Part shown: positions 47,802-58,334 of the stretch, one piece after another
How the letters are laid out: every line of letters starts with the position of its first letter
Numbering within the stretch: the first letter of the stretch is position 1
Origin: Listeria grandensis FSL F6-0971
GTDB lineage: Bacteria > Bacillota > Bacilli > Lactobacillales > Listeriaceae
NCBI RefSeq assembly: GCF_000525835.1
Contig: NZ_AODD01000026.1
Span: 1 to 64,000, forward strand
Reading direction: 5' to 3'
Length of the DNA stretch: 64,000 nt
Notes under the pieces: model-generated
Database searches by the model: none
The model's input: only the letters and a program-made list of their open reading frames with translations
Told to the model about the DNA's origin: nothing
Translations under genes and position numbers: made by a program

Positions 47802-50404
47802 TTAAATTGGTAATCGTAATGTTATTGCGTCCATCGCTGGAATGATGAAATCTTGATTTGGTAAGGGTTCTTCGATAGCGTTTAGTAATTCGACTTTTGC
47901 TTTTGTGATCTGTGTTGGTTCCAGTTTTTGTGGTGTGCTTGTTGGATTTTCGAGTCGAATGATGTATTTGTCTGCTTCATAGTAGGAGGGATAGCACGCC
48001 GAAACGAGGTATTCTTTTGGTATGTCGATGAGTTCTAGGGTGCGCGGTAAGCCTCGTTGTTGTTCGGTTTTCTGGATTTTATTATCTAGCCGGTGCAAAA
48101 AATAATTGTAAGCTTGGCGTTGATAGGACACGGTTGTCGCGTTAAATTCGCGGCTTTTTTGTGCTGTTCTAGTGGCATCGAAAGTCGTGCTGCTCAGATG
48201 GATTGCGAGTGAAAATGTGTGTGTACCAACGAGCTGGGCGCCTTCTGTCTGGATGAGAATGTGGCCTTTTTTGGTCGTGTCTCCTGATGCGCGGCCTGGA
48301 CGGTATGCGAGATCTGGTTTGCCGAGTTGACCTGTCGTTGCGAGAAGCGTTAGCGCTAACTGATCGCCGTGTTGTTGGTATTCTTTGATGCCTCGTGTGA
48401 AGATCGTGCAGCTTCTTGTTGAGTTGCTCAGCGTGACGCTTTGTTCCAGTGGCTCGATATCGATCGGCATTTCGCTATAGGTTTCCTGCCAATTCGCCGG
48501 TACGCCTGGTGTTCTTTCGAGATAGCCAAATGGCAGTGACGCGATGTTTGTCGTTGTTTTCACGCCAGTGTTGATTTTTAGGCGAAGACGATGACTCAGA
48601 ATCTGGTTATCCACTTCGATATTAACAAAAAAAGTAATTCGCTGCCGATTTTGAGTTCTAGCGTCATTTGGATGGCTAATTCTCCTTCCTTCGTCACGTT
48701 CAATCGATCATCTAAATCCAGCGGGAACTTCCCTACCCCTGACAAAATTAAGCGCTCCACTTTTGACGACTTTTCGGTGTTTGCCTCCGTGAACAAGAAC
48801 GAGCGTGGCTCATCGCCTGCTAACGGGGAGTAGTCATACGTGTCACCAGCATTGGCGCTATCTTCTAACTCGATGAAAACGGGTTGCTTCGCGCCATCTG
48901 GTGTTTCTAGCGTGATTCCGCCGTCTTGAAAAGCAATTTTGTAATGCTCATTCTGAATCGCTGTTTTGTCTGTCTGGGTCATCGCATCCAGTGATTGCTT
49001 GGTTTCCTCAAACGCAATTACCTTGTAACCCAATCCTGGCAGATCTATACCCAGCCTCACTTGCAGCACATAGTATCCTGGTTCTTCAATAAATTGATTC
49101 CCTGCTGGCGTCTCTTCTAACACGTTTTCTCTGGCTTCAATGTATGTTTCTTGTGTGATCGTTGCGTCTGGATATTCCGGAAAATGAATCTGCTTCGTTT
49201 TCGTGATTACCTCGATATCTTTATAGCCGCTAAATCTGGTAAGCTCCGTGTTGAAAACAAGGATTTCGTTGCTCGCAAGCGACAGGTCGTCCGCGATTTT
49301 CTTAACAATCGTGTTTTCGATGCTATCGCATAATTCGTCGGCCTCCTTCATCCGATGCAAAATATCTTCGGCAACAGGATCGGAGACACAACCTGCTAGA
49401 CTATCGTGGGCTTGCCCTTCCAGCAACTTTTTCCAAGTGTGCATGAGCAAGCGTTCGCTGATGTGGATGCCGGATGCTTTAGCAATAACCAGTAACGGTT
49501 CGATGCGCGTGAGTAGTTTTTGCTCCAGTTCGGCGCTTTTAAGCTTGATATTCATGCGGCTTGAACCGATTGTTTTGTGAACACGAGCGAGTACGGGGCT
49601 TCGGAATTCGCCTCGAAAATGCTTCAAATCAGGCAATGTTTTCACATACTCAATAAAATCCTGATACGTACTCAAAGCGTAAGAATGACGCCCCATCTCG
49701 TTTATTTGCGCCAATTTCCCAGAAAAATCAGTGATGATGTTTAGTTGGTCATTTCCCGATGGAATCAGTACTTCTTTCGTCTGGCTATACTGCGTAATAA
49801 AATCAATTGCGGGGTCTAGACGCCCATTCACATACGCCGACGTCGGCTCAAGTAACATCCCCGTTCCGTAACCTTGAGGCATATTAATCGCATAAATTTC
49901 CGCCTCATCGCCCAAACCCTGCCACTTAAAATACGTTGATTGCACCTGCTCACCGAGATGAATACCACGCCAAAAAATGATATTATCAAAACCAGCGTGG
50001 GCAAGCAATGTCGGCATTTGGGCGTTAAATCCAAACGTATCTGGCAAATAACCGATTTTCATGTAGTCGCCATATTTTTTGCTATCAAAAATGCCAATCA
50101 TCGCGTTCCGCAAAATCGATTCGCCGTGCGCGAAAAAAGCGTCTGTTTGTGTAAACCATGGCCCAATAAATAGTTGTTTATCCGCGATCAATTGCTTTAT
50201 GTCGGCTAATTTTTCAGGATACAGCGCGACATAATCATCCAAAATCGACAATTGCCCGTCCAACACGAAATTCGCCTCTGGATGCTTCTGCAACTCCTCG
50301 ATGACCTCTGTAAAAAGTTGTTCACTTAACACTAACGCATCGGCGGACGTAAAATACCATTCCCGATCCCAATGCGTATGATTAACAATGTGTGCTTTAA
50401 CCAT
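47802..50404 (-). CDS. GH38 alpha-mannosidase, one-base frameshift as sequenced
   Basis: Glycoside hydrolase family 38. The zinc site is NHTHWDREWYFT and the nucleophile region PDTFGFNAQMPTLL. The all-beta C-terminal domain follows. The SD is GGAGG. The frame breaks in a T7 run (plus A run 48627-48633). One more T reads ELLFFVNIEVDNQILSHRLRL and gives exactly 868 codons, the normal length. It is the last gene of the PTS operon, so it likely cleaves an imported phosphorylated alpha-mannoside such as 2-O-mannosyl-glycerate phosphate. Confidence 0.88.
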
Positions 50405-50419
50405 AATTACCTCCGTTTT

Positions 50420-51526
50420 TTAAGCTTCCCATTCTGCTTCGTCAAAATCATCTTCTTCCACTGTATAAGATTCTTCCTGACCAGCGCTATCTTTGCGCAA
50501 AGCAACAGACATACCTGCAACAACGAGCGCTCCAACCGCGATAGCTAAAATATAGAACCACCAGTTTTGCACGGTAAACCAGCCATAGAAACCGCTGATG
50601 GGTGCTTGGTTGATCGCGCCTAGCCCTACTGCTAGAGCTCCACCGATTGCTGAACCTAGAACCGTTGCCGGGATGACTTTGAGCGGAGACTCGACTGCAA
50701 ATGGAATCGCGCCTTCACTAATGCCGACAAGTCCCATAATCAGCGAGGATTTCCCAGCTTCACGCATTTCGGTATTGTATTTTCTTTTGGCAATAAGTGT
50801 CGCCAAACCTAGGCCTAGTGGCGGAATGATGATCGCTACTTGCGCTGCTGTGTTCGGTGCGTAAATGCCACTCGTCAAAAGTGCCATCGCTGTTGTAACG
50901 GCCGCTTTGTTCACAGGTCCACCTAAGTCAAAGCCAACCATCGCCCCAATAATCGCCGCCATCAAAATTTGATTCGTCCCTGACATACCGTTTAGCCATG
51001 CCTCTAGCGCTTTGTTTAGATCCGCAAATGGAATGCCGACAACATAATTAATGATGAGAACCGTGATCAACGTCCCGAATACTGGCACTAAAAAGACCGG
51101 TACGATCGACGTTGCTGCTTTTGGTAATTTGACATGTTTTTTAATTAATAGACACGCGTAACCTGCGATCAAACCTGCTGCAAGCGCGCCGAGGAATCCT
51201 GCGCCAATATCACGTGCCAGCAATCCACCGATGAGTCCTGGTGCAATTCCCAGCTTATCCGAAATCGAATAGGCGATGAAGGCCGCAATCACCGGGAACA
51301 TCATGCCCAGCGCCAAGCCGCCAAACCCATCAAGGCTATGCAACAACGAAATAATACCATTGGCACTATCCGCATATTTCGCGTCCCAAATGTCCGTAAT
51401 CCCATAAAAAGAACCACCAACACGCGCAATCGCCATGATCACCGCACCCGCGATAACGAGTGGAATCATATATGAAATACCTGTTAAAACATGTTTTTTA
51501 AGCTCGCTCCCAATTTTTCTAAACAT
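50420..51526 (-). CDS. PTS fructose-family transporter, EIIC component
   Basis: 368 aa membrane permease with about 8-10 hydrophobic segments. It shows GISYMIPLVIAGAVIMAI, GGLLARDIGAGFLGALAAGLIAGY and GLVGISEGAIPFAVE, the fructose/mannitol-type IIC. EIIA, EIIB and EIIC are separate polypeptides here, unlike fused FruA. It imports the sugar with phosphorylation by IIB. Confidence 0.9.
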   Translation of the reverse strand: MFRKIGSELKKHVLTGISYMIPLVIAGAVIMAIARVGGSFYGITDIWDAKYADSANGIISLLHSLDGFGGLALGMMFPVIAAFIAYSISDKLGIAPGLIGGLLARDIGAGFLGALAAGLIAGYACLLIKKHVKLPKAATSIVPVFLVPVFGTLITVLIINYVVGIPFADLNKALEAWLNGMSGTNQILMAAIIGAMVGFDLGGPVNKAAVTTAMALLTSGIYAPNTAAQVAIIIPPLGLGLATLIAKRKYNTEMREAGKSSLIMGLVGISEGAIPFAVESPLKVIPATVLGSAIGGALAVGLGAINQAPISGFYGWFTVQNWWFYILAIAVGALVVAGMSVALRKDSAGQEESYTVEEDDFDEAEWEA

Positions 51527-51538
51527 ATTCGTTTCCCC

Positions 51539-51859
51539 CTATTTTTCATCGATTAGTTTCAGTGCTTCATTAATCACTTTTTCGGCATCTTTAATCGGCG
51601 CGCTGACAGGAACTTCGAGAATCGTCTTCCCAGCAAAGCGCTCACTATTCCGCACTTTCGTATCCACTGCAAAAATGACAACTTCGCCAATGTTCACGTC
51701 TTTTTCGGTTAATTCATTCTCGATTCCAGTCGCGCCTTGGGTTTCCACCTTAATCAAGTCACCCATCTTTTTCGCACCTTTTTTCAAAGCTTGCGCTGCC
51801 ATGTATGTGTGTGCAACACCCGTCGCACATGCGGTTACTGCGATAATTTTGCGTTTCAT
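51539..51859 (-). CDS. PTS fructose-family EIIB component
   Basis: 106 aa. The phospho-cysteine is Cys11 in IIAVTACATGVAHTYMAAQAL, typical of fructose-type IIB. Its ATG overlaps the end of the EIIA gene (ATGA), so the two are translationally coupled. Confidence 0.92.
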   Translation of the reverse strand: MKRKIIAVTACATGVAHTYMAAQALKKGAKKMGDLIKVETQGATGIENELTEKDVNIGEVVIFAVDTKVRNSERFAGKTILEVPVSAPIKDAEKVINEALKLIDEK

Positions 51860-52320
51860 ACTTCTACCACTCCCTCATTTAAAATACGGATGACTTCTTC
51901 TTCATCTCTCGTTTCTTTCAACCCCGCGACAATATCGTCGTCCATTAACTTTGTCGCAATTTCAGCAAGGATTTTCAAATGTCCATCTGTCTTGTCGGCG
52001 TCACTGATGGCAAGGAGAAAAATCATATTTACCGGCTCATCATCGAGCGATTCCCATTCAATCAGATGGCTCGTCTTCGCAAAAACGATGGCAGAATTTT
52101 TGACACTTTCACTTTTACCGTGGGGGATTGCGATGTTGTTGCCAATTCCCGTGGTAGCGTGGGTTTCGCGGTCGAAAACAGCCTGGATGTAGCTCGCTTT
52201 ATCCGTCAAAATATCGTGCGCATCCATGATTGCCGCCATTTCTTCAATCGCCATTTCTTTCGTTGTCGCCTCCAAATCGAATACGACGAGTTCCTTCGTT
52301 AAAATATCTTTGACTTCCAT
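51856..52320 (-). CDS. PTS fructose-family EIIA component
   Basis: 154 aa mannitol/fructose-type IIA. The phospho-histidine is in GIGNNIAIPHGKSESV. It receives phosphate from HPr and gives it to EIIB Cys11. It overlaps the regulator stop by one base and the EIIB start by four. Confidence 0.92.
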   Translation of the reverse strand: MEVKDILTKELVVFDLEATTKEMAIEEMAAIMDAHDILTDKASYIQAVFDRETHATTGIGNNIAIPHGKSESVKNSAIVFAKTSHLIEWESLDDEPVNMIFLLAISDADKTDGHLKILAEIATKLMDDDIVAGLKETRDEEEVIRILNEGVVEV

Positions 52321-54281
52321 TACATCCCATCCTTTATTAAATGTTCATATATTGCTTCTGACGTTCCTAGTTGCGTGAGTCGTTCCATCCATCGTTTATT
52401 ATCAATATATTTATAAAATTGCTCATATACCGCGTCCAAATCAAGATCATTCTGTTCCGTCAGCGCGATGAAAAAAATTTTATCCACGTCGACGAGTCCC
52501 CATTTAACAGGCTTTTCTAACGTGGCGACGATGATCGCGGATTCGTTGATAAGCGCTGGTTCCGCGTGCGGCGTTGCCATCTGATCAAACGAGGTAAACG
52601 ATAGTTCTTCCCGGCGAAGCGCGCTTTCAACGATTCCCACCTGCGCGATTCCTTGTGTGATAAGTTCTTTTCCAATCGCCGCAATAGCCTCTTCCATCGT
52701 TGTCACCGCTAGTTTCGCAAAAATATATTCCGGTTGGATCAAATCTAGAAACGGCTGGCTACGCGTTTTATTCCGATGTCGTGCCTGTCCCATATGTCGC
52801 TCGACTTGTTGCAAATCTTCTTTACTCATCATCGGGCTCACAACAATGCTCGGAATGCCCTCTAGCTCCAGATAAATCGTACTGATAACAAGATCCACAT
52901 CGATGCGCGCCTCCATCATCGCCTGCACAGAGAGGATTTTTTCGATTTTGATCATTGGGAAGTATTTCTTAATCCGAGCAGCGAGCAACCTAGACGAACC
53001 AAGGCCGGTGCTACAGACAAGCGCCACGTGGATTGGATCGGGGAAGGAACGGATGCGCTCATGATAGGCCTCGAAATGAAGCGCGATATATGCCGTCTCA
53101 TCCTCATTCACTTGTACGTCATACTTTTGCTCCACGTTTGTCTTTAAATAAAGCGCCTCCTCGAATGCTCTAGGAAAGTTCTGCTTGATTTTGCTAAGGT
53201 ACGGATTTTTAAAATGCATGCCGAGTTGCAATCGATTAATCGCGGATTTCATATGTGTTGTGAGGCCCTCTAACAGCTCTTGATCATACGCCATTTGCGC
53301 CAAACACGCGGCAATAAATCCCGCAACATCGTCTTGTGGATCAACTGGGTTACTGAAAAAATCGTCATTTCGCTGATTGTACGCGGCGGTTAAATGCATT
53401 TGAATATAGCCAATTTCAAAGTCAGGAATGCTGATATCTAGGCTTTCTTCAAGCATCGTCACGAGCGCCTCGGTGTTTTGTTGCTGCGATGCCAACGCGT
53501 CTTTCATGACACTACTTGCCAGATTTCCCACATATTCTTCTTTCCGAATTCGCTCCACCGCAATGGCTAAATGGATAACAATCGACTGAAAAGCGTAATC
53601 GGTAAACTCGAAATCGTGTGTCTCACTAAATTCGCGAACAATCGCAATGATTTCTTTCAAGCCTTCTTCTGGAAAAATACCGGTGACATCCGCCTGAATC
53701 GTATCAAACGCTTGCAGAACTTTTTCCCCCTCTTGCTTTAAATACCAGTTGCTACCCCAGAAATTGCTAATAAACTTCGATGTTAAGGCGCGCTTTTCGC
53801 GTTCATCAATGAGTAGTTTCATGCCTTTACTCGGCTTTTTATAAAGCGCCACGCCTTCGTTTTCCAACATTTTAGTGACTTCGATCATGTCTTTTTCAAT
53901 CGTTGCGCGGCTGATGTAGAGCGCTTCTGCGAGCTTTTGAATCGTTACGTAATCGCTTGCTTTTAGTAGCTGGATGAAAATGTAGATGACGCGCTCTTCT
54001 TTCGTCGAGGGAATCGTACTTGCTTGGCTCTCGATGAACCGCGCTACTTGTGTGAATGCCTGACTATCCCCTTCCAGATACACGCCGATTTTCGGTTTGC
54101 GCACGACGGTTACTCCGAACGCTTGTAACATTGGATCGATTTCCTTGAGCGAATTAGATACGGTTTTTTCTGAAAGTCCCAGGTGGTCCGCAATCGCCCC
54201 TACACGTGTCTGGCCTGCCTTCATTAGAAACTGGATGATATTTTTTTCACGATTTGCAATCATTTTCGTTACCGCTTTCAT
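52320..54281 (-). CDS. PRD-containing BglG/MtlR-type transcriptional activator
   Basis: 653 aa. N-terminal helix-turn-helix domains (MIANREKNIIQFLMKAGQTRVGAIADHLGLSEKTVSNSL) are followed by two PRD domains. Then comes an EIIB-like domain with the Cys loop VCSTGLGSSRLLAARIKK, and a C-terminal EIIA-like domain with FDQMATPHAEPALI. PTS phosphorylation of these domains sets its activity. It is first gene of its own operon, upstream of EIIA-EIIB-EIIC-mannosidase, so it most likely senses the substrate. Confidence 0.9.
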   Translation of the reverse strand: MKAVTKMIANREKNIIQFLMKAGQTRVGAIADHLGLSEKTVSNSLKEIDPMLQAFGVTVVRKPKIGVYLEGDSQAFTQVARFIESQASTIPSTKEERVIYIFIQLLKASDYVTIQKLAEALYISRATIEKDMIEVTKMLENEGVALYKKPSKGMKLLIDEREKRALTSKFISNFWGSNWYLKQEGEKVLQAFDTIQADVTGIFPEEGLKEIIAIVREFSETHDFEFTDYAFQSIVIHLAIAVERIRKEEYVGNLASSVMKDALASQQQNTEALVTMLEESLDISIPDFEIGYIQMHLTAAYNQRNDDFFSNPVDPQDDVAGFIAACLAQMAYDQELLEGLTTHMKSAINRLQLGMHFKNPYLSKIKQNFPRAFEEALYLKTNVEQKYDVQVNEDETAYIALHFEAYHERIRSFPDPIHVALVCSTGLGSSRLLAARIKKYFPMIKIEKILSVQAMMEARIDVDLVISTIYLELEGIPSIVVSPMMSKEDLQQVERHMGQARHRNKTRSQPFLDLIQPEYIFAKLAVTTMEEAIAAIGKELITQGIAQVGIVESALRREELSFTSFDQMATPHAEPALINESAIIVATLEKPVKWGLVDVDKIFFIALTEQNDLDLDAVYEQFYKYIDNKRWMERLTQLGTSEAIYEHLIKDGM

Positions 54282-54330
54282 TTTTGATTTCCTTTCCCTA
54301 AACCTATTCTATTACAAAGTTCCCACGCCG

Positions 54331-54357
54331 AAAACTACGAAAATTACCGCATTGAAT
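54331..54357. promoter_or_regulatory. Inverted repeat between PTS regulator and GRP transporter
   Basis: AAAATTAC..GTAATTTT (8-bp arms) in the divergent intergenic region, with GGTATATT downstream on the plus strand. It is a plausible shared operator. Confidence 0.35.
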
Positions 54358-54438
54358 ACCGTAATTTTGGTATATTGCCGACTCATAACGCGCATGATAC
54401 GTTTAAAAGGCATCATTAATTAGGAGAGGAAGCTTGTT

Positions 54439-55296
54439 ATGTTGATTTATTTTGTTGCCTTATTACCTGTTCTTGGTTGGGGCTTTATGCCAATCATTGC
54501 GAACTTACGAAAAAGCACCCCAGAAGAGCAATTACTCGGGACGTCGATTAGCGCACTTGTATTCGCTTTTATTTTATTTTGGATTGTGTCTCCCGAAGTC
54601 ACACTCGCTTCATTTATCGTAAGCTTCGTATCGGGCATTTTTTGGAGTTTTGGACAATTACTACAATTTAAAGGAATCGCGGCATCTAGTGTCGCTAAGG
54701 CGATGCCGATCTCTAATGGCACGCAACTCGTTGGAGCCACACTGTTCGCCGTCGTCATTTTTCACGAATGGCAAACCGTGAGCGCCGTTATCATTGGGAT
54801 TTTTGCAGTGATTTTAATATTAGTTGGGGTGGTGATGACCGGATTTCAAAAACGCGGGAATCATATCAAGGAGTCTGTTTCCATTCATGTCTACGCTATC
54901 GTTATTTTATCTTCGTTCTTTTTAACGCTTTACGTCGTGACGAACCAGCTTTTTCACGTCACTGGTTTCGCTATCATCTTACCACAGGCGATCGGGATGC
55001 TGACATGCGCCATTGGCATTAATTTAGCGAAAAAATCTGCCATTTCCCGCAAAAATATCACGTTCAATCTGCTGACGGGGTTATCGTGGTCGATTGCGAA
55101 TCTAGGCATGTTCCTTGCGACCGCAGTGCTTGGTGTAGCAACTAGTTTCTCGATGTCACAGGCGTGCGTGATTGTGGCGACGATTGGTGGAATTCTGATT
55201 TTCAAGCAAAAAAAGAGCCCACTCGAGTGGACGTTTATTCTTTCGGGGGTTGGATTGATTATGGGTGGGGTTGTGATGCTAAGTTTGCTGAAATAA
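54439..55296 (+). CDS. GRP (glucose/ribose porter) family sugar uptake protein, paralogue 2
   Basis: 285 aa with about ten membrane segments, paralogous along its length to 4718-5566. It shares [52 protein letters not shown] and GLSWSIANLGM. It is divergent from the PTS regulator. It is probably a proton-coupled monosaccharide importer; specificity is unknown. Confidence 0.82.
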   Translation: MLIYFVALLPVLGWGFMPIIANLRKSTPEEQLLGTSISALVFAFILFWIVSPEVTLASFIVSFVSGIFWSFGQLLQFKGIAASSVAKAMPISNGTQLVGATLFAVVIFHEWQTVSAVIIGIFAVILILVGVVMTGFQKRGNHIKESVSIHVYAIVILSSFFLTLYVVTNQLFHVTGFAIILPQAIGMLTCAIGINLAKKSAISRKNITFNLLTGLSWSIANLGMFLATAVLGVATSFSMSQACVIVATIGGILIFKQKKSPLEWTFILSGVGLIMGGVVMLSLLK

Positions 55297-55458
55297 AAGG
55301 TATGAGAATATAAGAAAACTGGCACTCCACGCGTGCTTAAATGGAAAAATACGTATGATATTTTTTACCCAAAAGTGAATGAGAACCCAAAACAATACCG
55401 TGTACACTATCAAAATAAATGTTGCTATGCTATCCAATTCCTTTTCATTTTTAATCAC
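55279..55458 (-). CDS. Possible 59-aa two-TM membrane protein
   Basis: A 59-codon frame from GTG 55458 has two hydrophobic helices (IATFILIVYTVLFWVLIHFW and WSASFLIFSYLLF) and ends in convergent overlap with the GRP gene. No well-spaced SD is visible and it follows the terminator of the 125-aa gene, so it may be a remnant. Confidence 0.3.
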   Translation of the reverse strand: MIKNEKELDSIATFILIVYTVLFWVLIHFWVKNIIRIFPFKHAWSASFLIFSYLLFQQT

Positions 55459-55473
55459 TTTCTCGTTTGTTGA

Positions 55474-55526
55474 AATAAAAAAAGGAACAAGACCGACTAA
55501 TCGGTGTCATCCCTCATTCCTATACT
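55474..55526 (-). terminator. Terminator of the 125-aa secreted protein
   Basis: GGAATGAGGGATGACACCGA..TCGGTCTTGTTCC stem followed by TTTTTTT on the minus strand. Confidence 0.8.
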
Positions 55527-55541
55527 GGTTTATCACTCAAA

Positions 55542-55919
55542 TCAACGCGGTGTGAAATAGGCGTATTGTTTATAGGTCTTTTTATTATATTTCACAGTTA
55601 CTTCTACTTTTACCTTGTATCTTTTTGTCGCTGAACTAATTTTAATGTTGTACGGCGTACCTACTTTTCCGTAAATGGTACGTTTCGTTGTTTTGTAATG
55701 AAGAACCGCAGAATAAGATGTATTTTTTGGTACACCTGACACGTTTAGTTTTACCGTGCTGTACTGCTTTGGTGTCGTCGTGCTCAGTGATACTTTGACA
55801 GGATTTTTAACTGCCGCCTCGGCTTGAATACTTGAAACGCCTGTCATTCCAGCTGTAACTGGTGATAGGACAACCAAGACCGCCATTAGAAATAACGCTA
55901 TTTTATTTTTCATCGACAT
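55542..55919 (-). CDS. Small secreted basic protein
   Basis: 125 aa (the second ATG, two codons in, is also possible). It has a signal peptide cleaved near AEA. A Lys/Tyr/Thr-rich domain of short beta strands follows (VKVSLSTTTPKQYSTVKLNVSGVP, YKVKVEVTVKYNKKTYKQYAYF), like a single Ig-type cap. No family is recognised. It is probably a wall-associated or secreted protein. Confidence 0.65.
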   Translation of the reverse strand: MSMKNKIALFLMAVLVVLSPVTAGMTGVSSIQAEAAVKNPVKVSLSTTTPKQYSTVKLNVSGVPKNTSYSAVLHYKTTKRTIYGKVGTPYNIKISSATKRYKVKVEVTVKYNKKTYKQYAYFTPR

Positions 55920-56009
55920 GTTTCCCCTCTTTAATTAAGTATTATTTTTGACAAACCAATACATGTATTATATTACCACATTCGTTCCTACTTTCAAAAT
56001 TTAACCAAT

Positions 56010-56031
56010 AAAAAAACCGGCCGAAGCCAGT
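56010..56031 (-). terminator. UUCG-tetraloop terminator
   Basis: ACTGGC-TTCG-GCCGGT followed by TTTTTT on the minus strand, right after the 33-aa ORF. Confidence 0.9.
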
Positions 56032-56034
56032 TCT

Positions 56035-56136
56035 TTAAGCGTGAAAATAAAATAAGTTTGCCAATACTGCGATCAATGTCCCTAACAGACAAATTCCGAC
56101 TAAAATAATTAACGTCCATACTAATTTGCGGTTCAT
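56035..56136 (-). CDS. 33-aa single-TM membrane peptide
   Basis: ATG 56136 follows GGGGTGAT. The product is MNRKLVWTLIILVGICLLGT then a short tail, one membrane helix with a basic N-terminus. The terminator directly after the stop and the SD support expression. The function is unknown. Confidence 0.55.
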   Translation of the reverse strand: MNRKLVWTLIILVGICLLGTLIAVLANLFYFHA

Positions 56137-56174
56137 TTGTATCACCCCACGATTTTTTTGTTACGATGCGCTTC

Positions 56175-57719
56175 TCATCTGTTATTTCTCTCTATCTTAC
56201 CATTTAGTTGGCTTTTTTGCCAATCAATTAGGCGTTCGTAACTACTCATTAATTGCGTCGTGATTTGTTGGAAAATCGGTTGAAGGCTTTTATAAATCGC
56301 CACATTCTCTGGATTCGGTTGGTACACATGGCTTGGTGGCCATTTTTTTGGAAGTTCTAGTGTCGGCAAAATGCCTAGCGAATATAACGCGATGATGGCC
56401 GCGCCAAGACTTGAGCCTTCGATTGTGTGTGGCACGATGACTTCACGGTCGAATACGTCGGCAACGAGCTGGCACCAAATCGGATGTTGCGATAAGCCAC
56501 CGGTGACGTGAATTTTGTCGTTAGGATCACTCATTACTTCGTACACATGCGCCAAATTAAAAGCGATTCCTTCTAAAATAGCTCGGATAAAGTGCGCACG
56601 TGTATGGTTAATCGTGATCCCGACGAAACTACCACGAATTTGATCGGTCCAGTAAGGCGCGCGTTCACCTAGTAAATAGGGTTGAAAAAGGAGACCGTTT
56701 GCACCTGGTTCTGTCTGCGCGATATCGTCGATAAAACGTGTGAAATCGTTCGTGGCGCGCTCGGCATCCGTACCAAACTGCTCTAATCCCCAAGCAAGAA
56801 CGGCACCGCCATTGTTTACCGCACCGCCTTGCACGAAGTAACCGTCCGCGACGCCATAGCAAAAGGTTCGCTGCCAATCATCGACGTGATACGTTTGCGT
56901 CAGTTTGCGTACGGCACCGCTTGTTCCGACAGTCAGCGTGACGTCATGCTCACCAACCGAGCCGATCCCCACATTGGCAAGCGCACCGTCACTGCTGCCA
57001 ACGACGAAAATCGTGTTTTCCGCAACGACGTGTAGCGCCTCTTTCCAAGCTGACACCACGCCCCGAAGCTGATACGATTCCCCGACAACTTTTGGCAGTT
57101 GAGACGCTGTGATTCGCGTAATGTCGAGTGCTATCGGCTCCCAGTCGTGTTCCAACATATTGTAAAGTCCTGATGCAGAAGCCGACGCCTCGTCCACGAC
57201 ATACTCGCCAAAAAGCGCGTGCAAAACATAGGTTTTAATCCCAATAAACTTGTCCGTTCGCGCCACCACATCTGGAAAATCATCATGCAACCAGCAGAGC
57301 TTCGCAAACGGGCTCATCGGATGAATCGGTGTCCCTGTCTTCTCATACACTTGATGCAAATAAAAATCGCGTTTCCGTCGCTCCAAAGCCGCACCACTTC
57401 GCTGATCCGCCCAAGTGATGCAATTCGTCAAAGGCTCACCGTCCACGTCCACCGCAATCAAACTATGCATCGCAGCACTAAAGGAAATCGCTAGCAACTG
57501 TTTCGCGTCCACCGCCGCCGTCTCTATCACGGCATTAATCGCCGCCACAACCGCATCCAAAATCACGCGTGGCTCCTGCTCCGCCATCCCAGAATCATCC
57601 GTCAACAAAGGATAGCCTCGCGATTCCCTTGCTACAACCTCCCCATTCCCATCAAAAATCACTGCCTTCGTACTCGTCGTCCCAATATCGACACCCATGA
57701 CCAAAACCGTATTTCCCAT
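56175..57719 (-). CDS. gntK: FGGY-family carbohydrate kinase, probable gluconokinase
   Basis: 514 aa from ATG 57719 (GAGGGTG SD). An ATG at 57755 is in frame without a good SD. It shows the FGGY kinase fold: VMGVDIGTTSTKAVIFD, MHSLIAVD, WADQRS, VGSSDGALANVGIG and VTGGLSQHPIWCQLVADVF. The closest named type is gluconokinase (GntK), giving 6-phosphogluconate. No gluconate permease, regulator or 6-phosphogluconate dehydrogenase lies next to it, so the substrate is family-based only. Confidence 0.8.
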   Translation of the reverse strand: MGNTVLVMGVDIGTTSTKAVIFDGNGEVVARESRGYPLLTDDSGMAEQEPRVILDAVVAAINAVIETAAVDAKQLLAISFSAAMHSLIAVDVDGEPLTNCITWADQRSGAALERRKRDFYLHQVYEKTGTPIHPMSPFAKLCWLHDDFPDVVARTDKFIGIKTYVLHALFGEYVVDEASASASGLYNMLEHDWEPIALDITRITASQLPKVVGESYQLRGVVSAWKEALHVVAENTIFVVGSSDGALANVGIGSVGEHDVTLTVGTSGAVRKLTQTYHVDDWQRTFCYGVADGYFVQGGAVNNGGAVLAWGLEQFGTDAERATNDFTRFIDDIAQTEPGANGLLFQPYLLGERAPYWTDQIRGSFVGITINHTRAHFIRAILEGIAFNLAHVYEVMSDPNDKIHVTGGLSQHPIWCQLVADVFDREVIVPHTIEGSSLGAAIIALYSLGILPTLELPKKWPPSHVYQPNPENVAIYKSLQPIFQQITTQLMSSYERLIDWQKSQLNGKIERNNR

Positions 57720-57765
57720 CCACATCACCCTCAATTTTTCCTCATTTGTCCCCAATTATAACGAT

Positions 57766-57804
57766 AAAAAAAGCGGAGTCAAGGCTTAGCCCTCAAACAC
57801 CGCT
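57766..57804 (-). terminator. Terminator of the 102-aa membrane protein
   Basis: AGCGG.GTTTGAGG..CCTTGAC.CCGCT stem followed by TTTTTTT on the minus strand. Confidence 0.8.
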
Positions 57805-57810
57805 CCTGCT

Positions 57811-58119
57811 TCAATCATAGAAACCCGTACTCCCTAAAGCCATCACCATGACGACCCATAAAATAAGTAGGCTAGCGAAAGCAAAAAGGATAATCAAACC
57901 AATCGACCTTTTTTCCTGTTTCGAAATAATGCTCAAAAAACTGCTAATATAGCCTACCAAAAACAGTACCCCGCAGATTCCAGCGCTAATACGATAGAAT
58001 AATAAAAACATATCCGAGCTACTGTAAAAGGTCGTTCCTAATAAAACTAGCGCGAATAAAAGTATACTAATAATAGTGTAACGAAAACCGATTTTTGTGC
58101 GCCAAGTAATTTCTTTCAT
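57811..58119 (-). CDS. Small integral membrane protein
   Basis: 102 aa from ATG 58119, behind GGAGGGGG. It has three hydrophobic segments (about residues 13-33, 41-65 and 73-97). No family is recognised. It is a single-gene unit with its own terminator. Confidence 0.6.
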   Translation of the reverse strand: MKEITWRTKIGFRYTIISILLFALVLLGTTFYSSSDMFLLFYRISAGICGVLFLVGYISSFLSIISKQEKRSIGLIILFAFASLLILWVVMVMALGSTGFYD

Positions 58120-58221
58120 CGTTACCCCCTCCATTCTTGCATTTATAATATCATATTTGGGCAATCCTTAGCCTTCCATTCACCTTACAATTTCAGCACC
58201 ATTGTGACATTTTTGACACAA

Positions 58222-58252
58222 CAAAAGGTGAAGAGCGCTATCACTCCTCACC
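58222..58252 (-). terminator. Terminator of the first M60-like gene
   Basis: GGTGAGGAG..CTCTTCACC stem followed by TTTTG on the minus strand. Confidence 0.7.
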
Positions 58253-58334
58253 ATTCGCATTTTCCACTTAGACCATTTGTCGAAAGATTAATGCTTATAC
58301 TTGCAAAATCCCATCTCTCTAACTCCAGAAATTT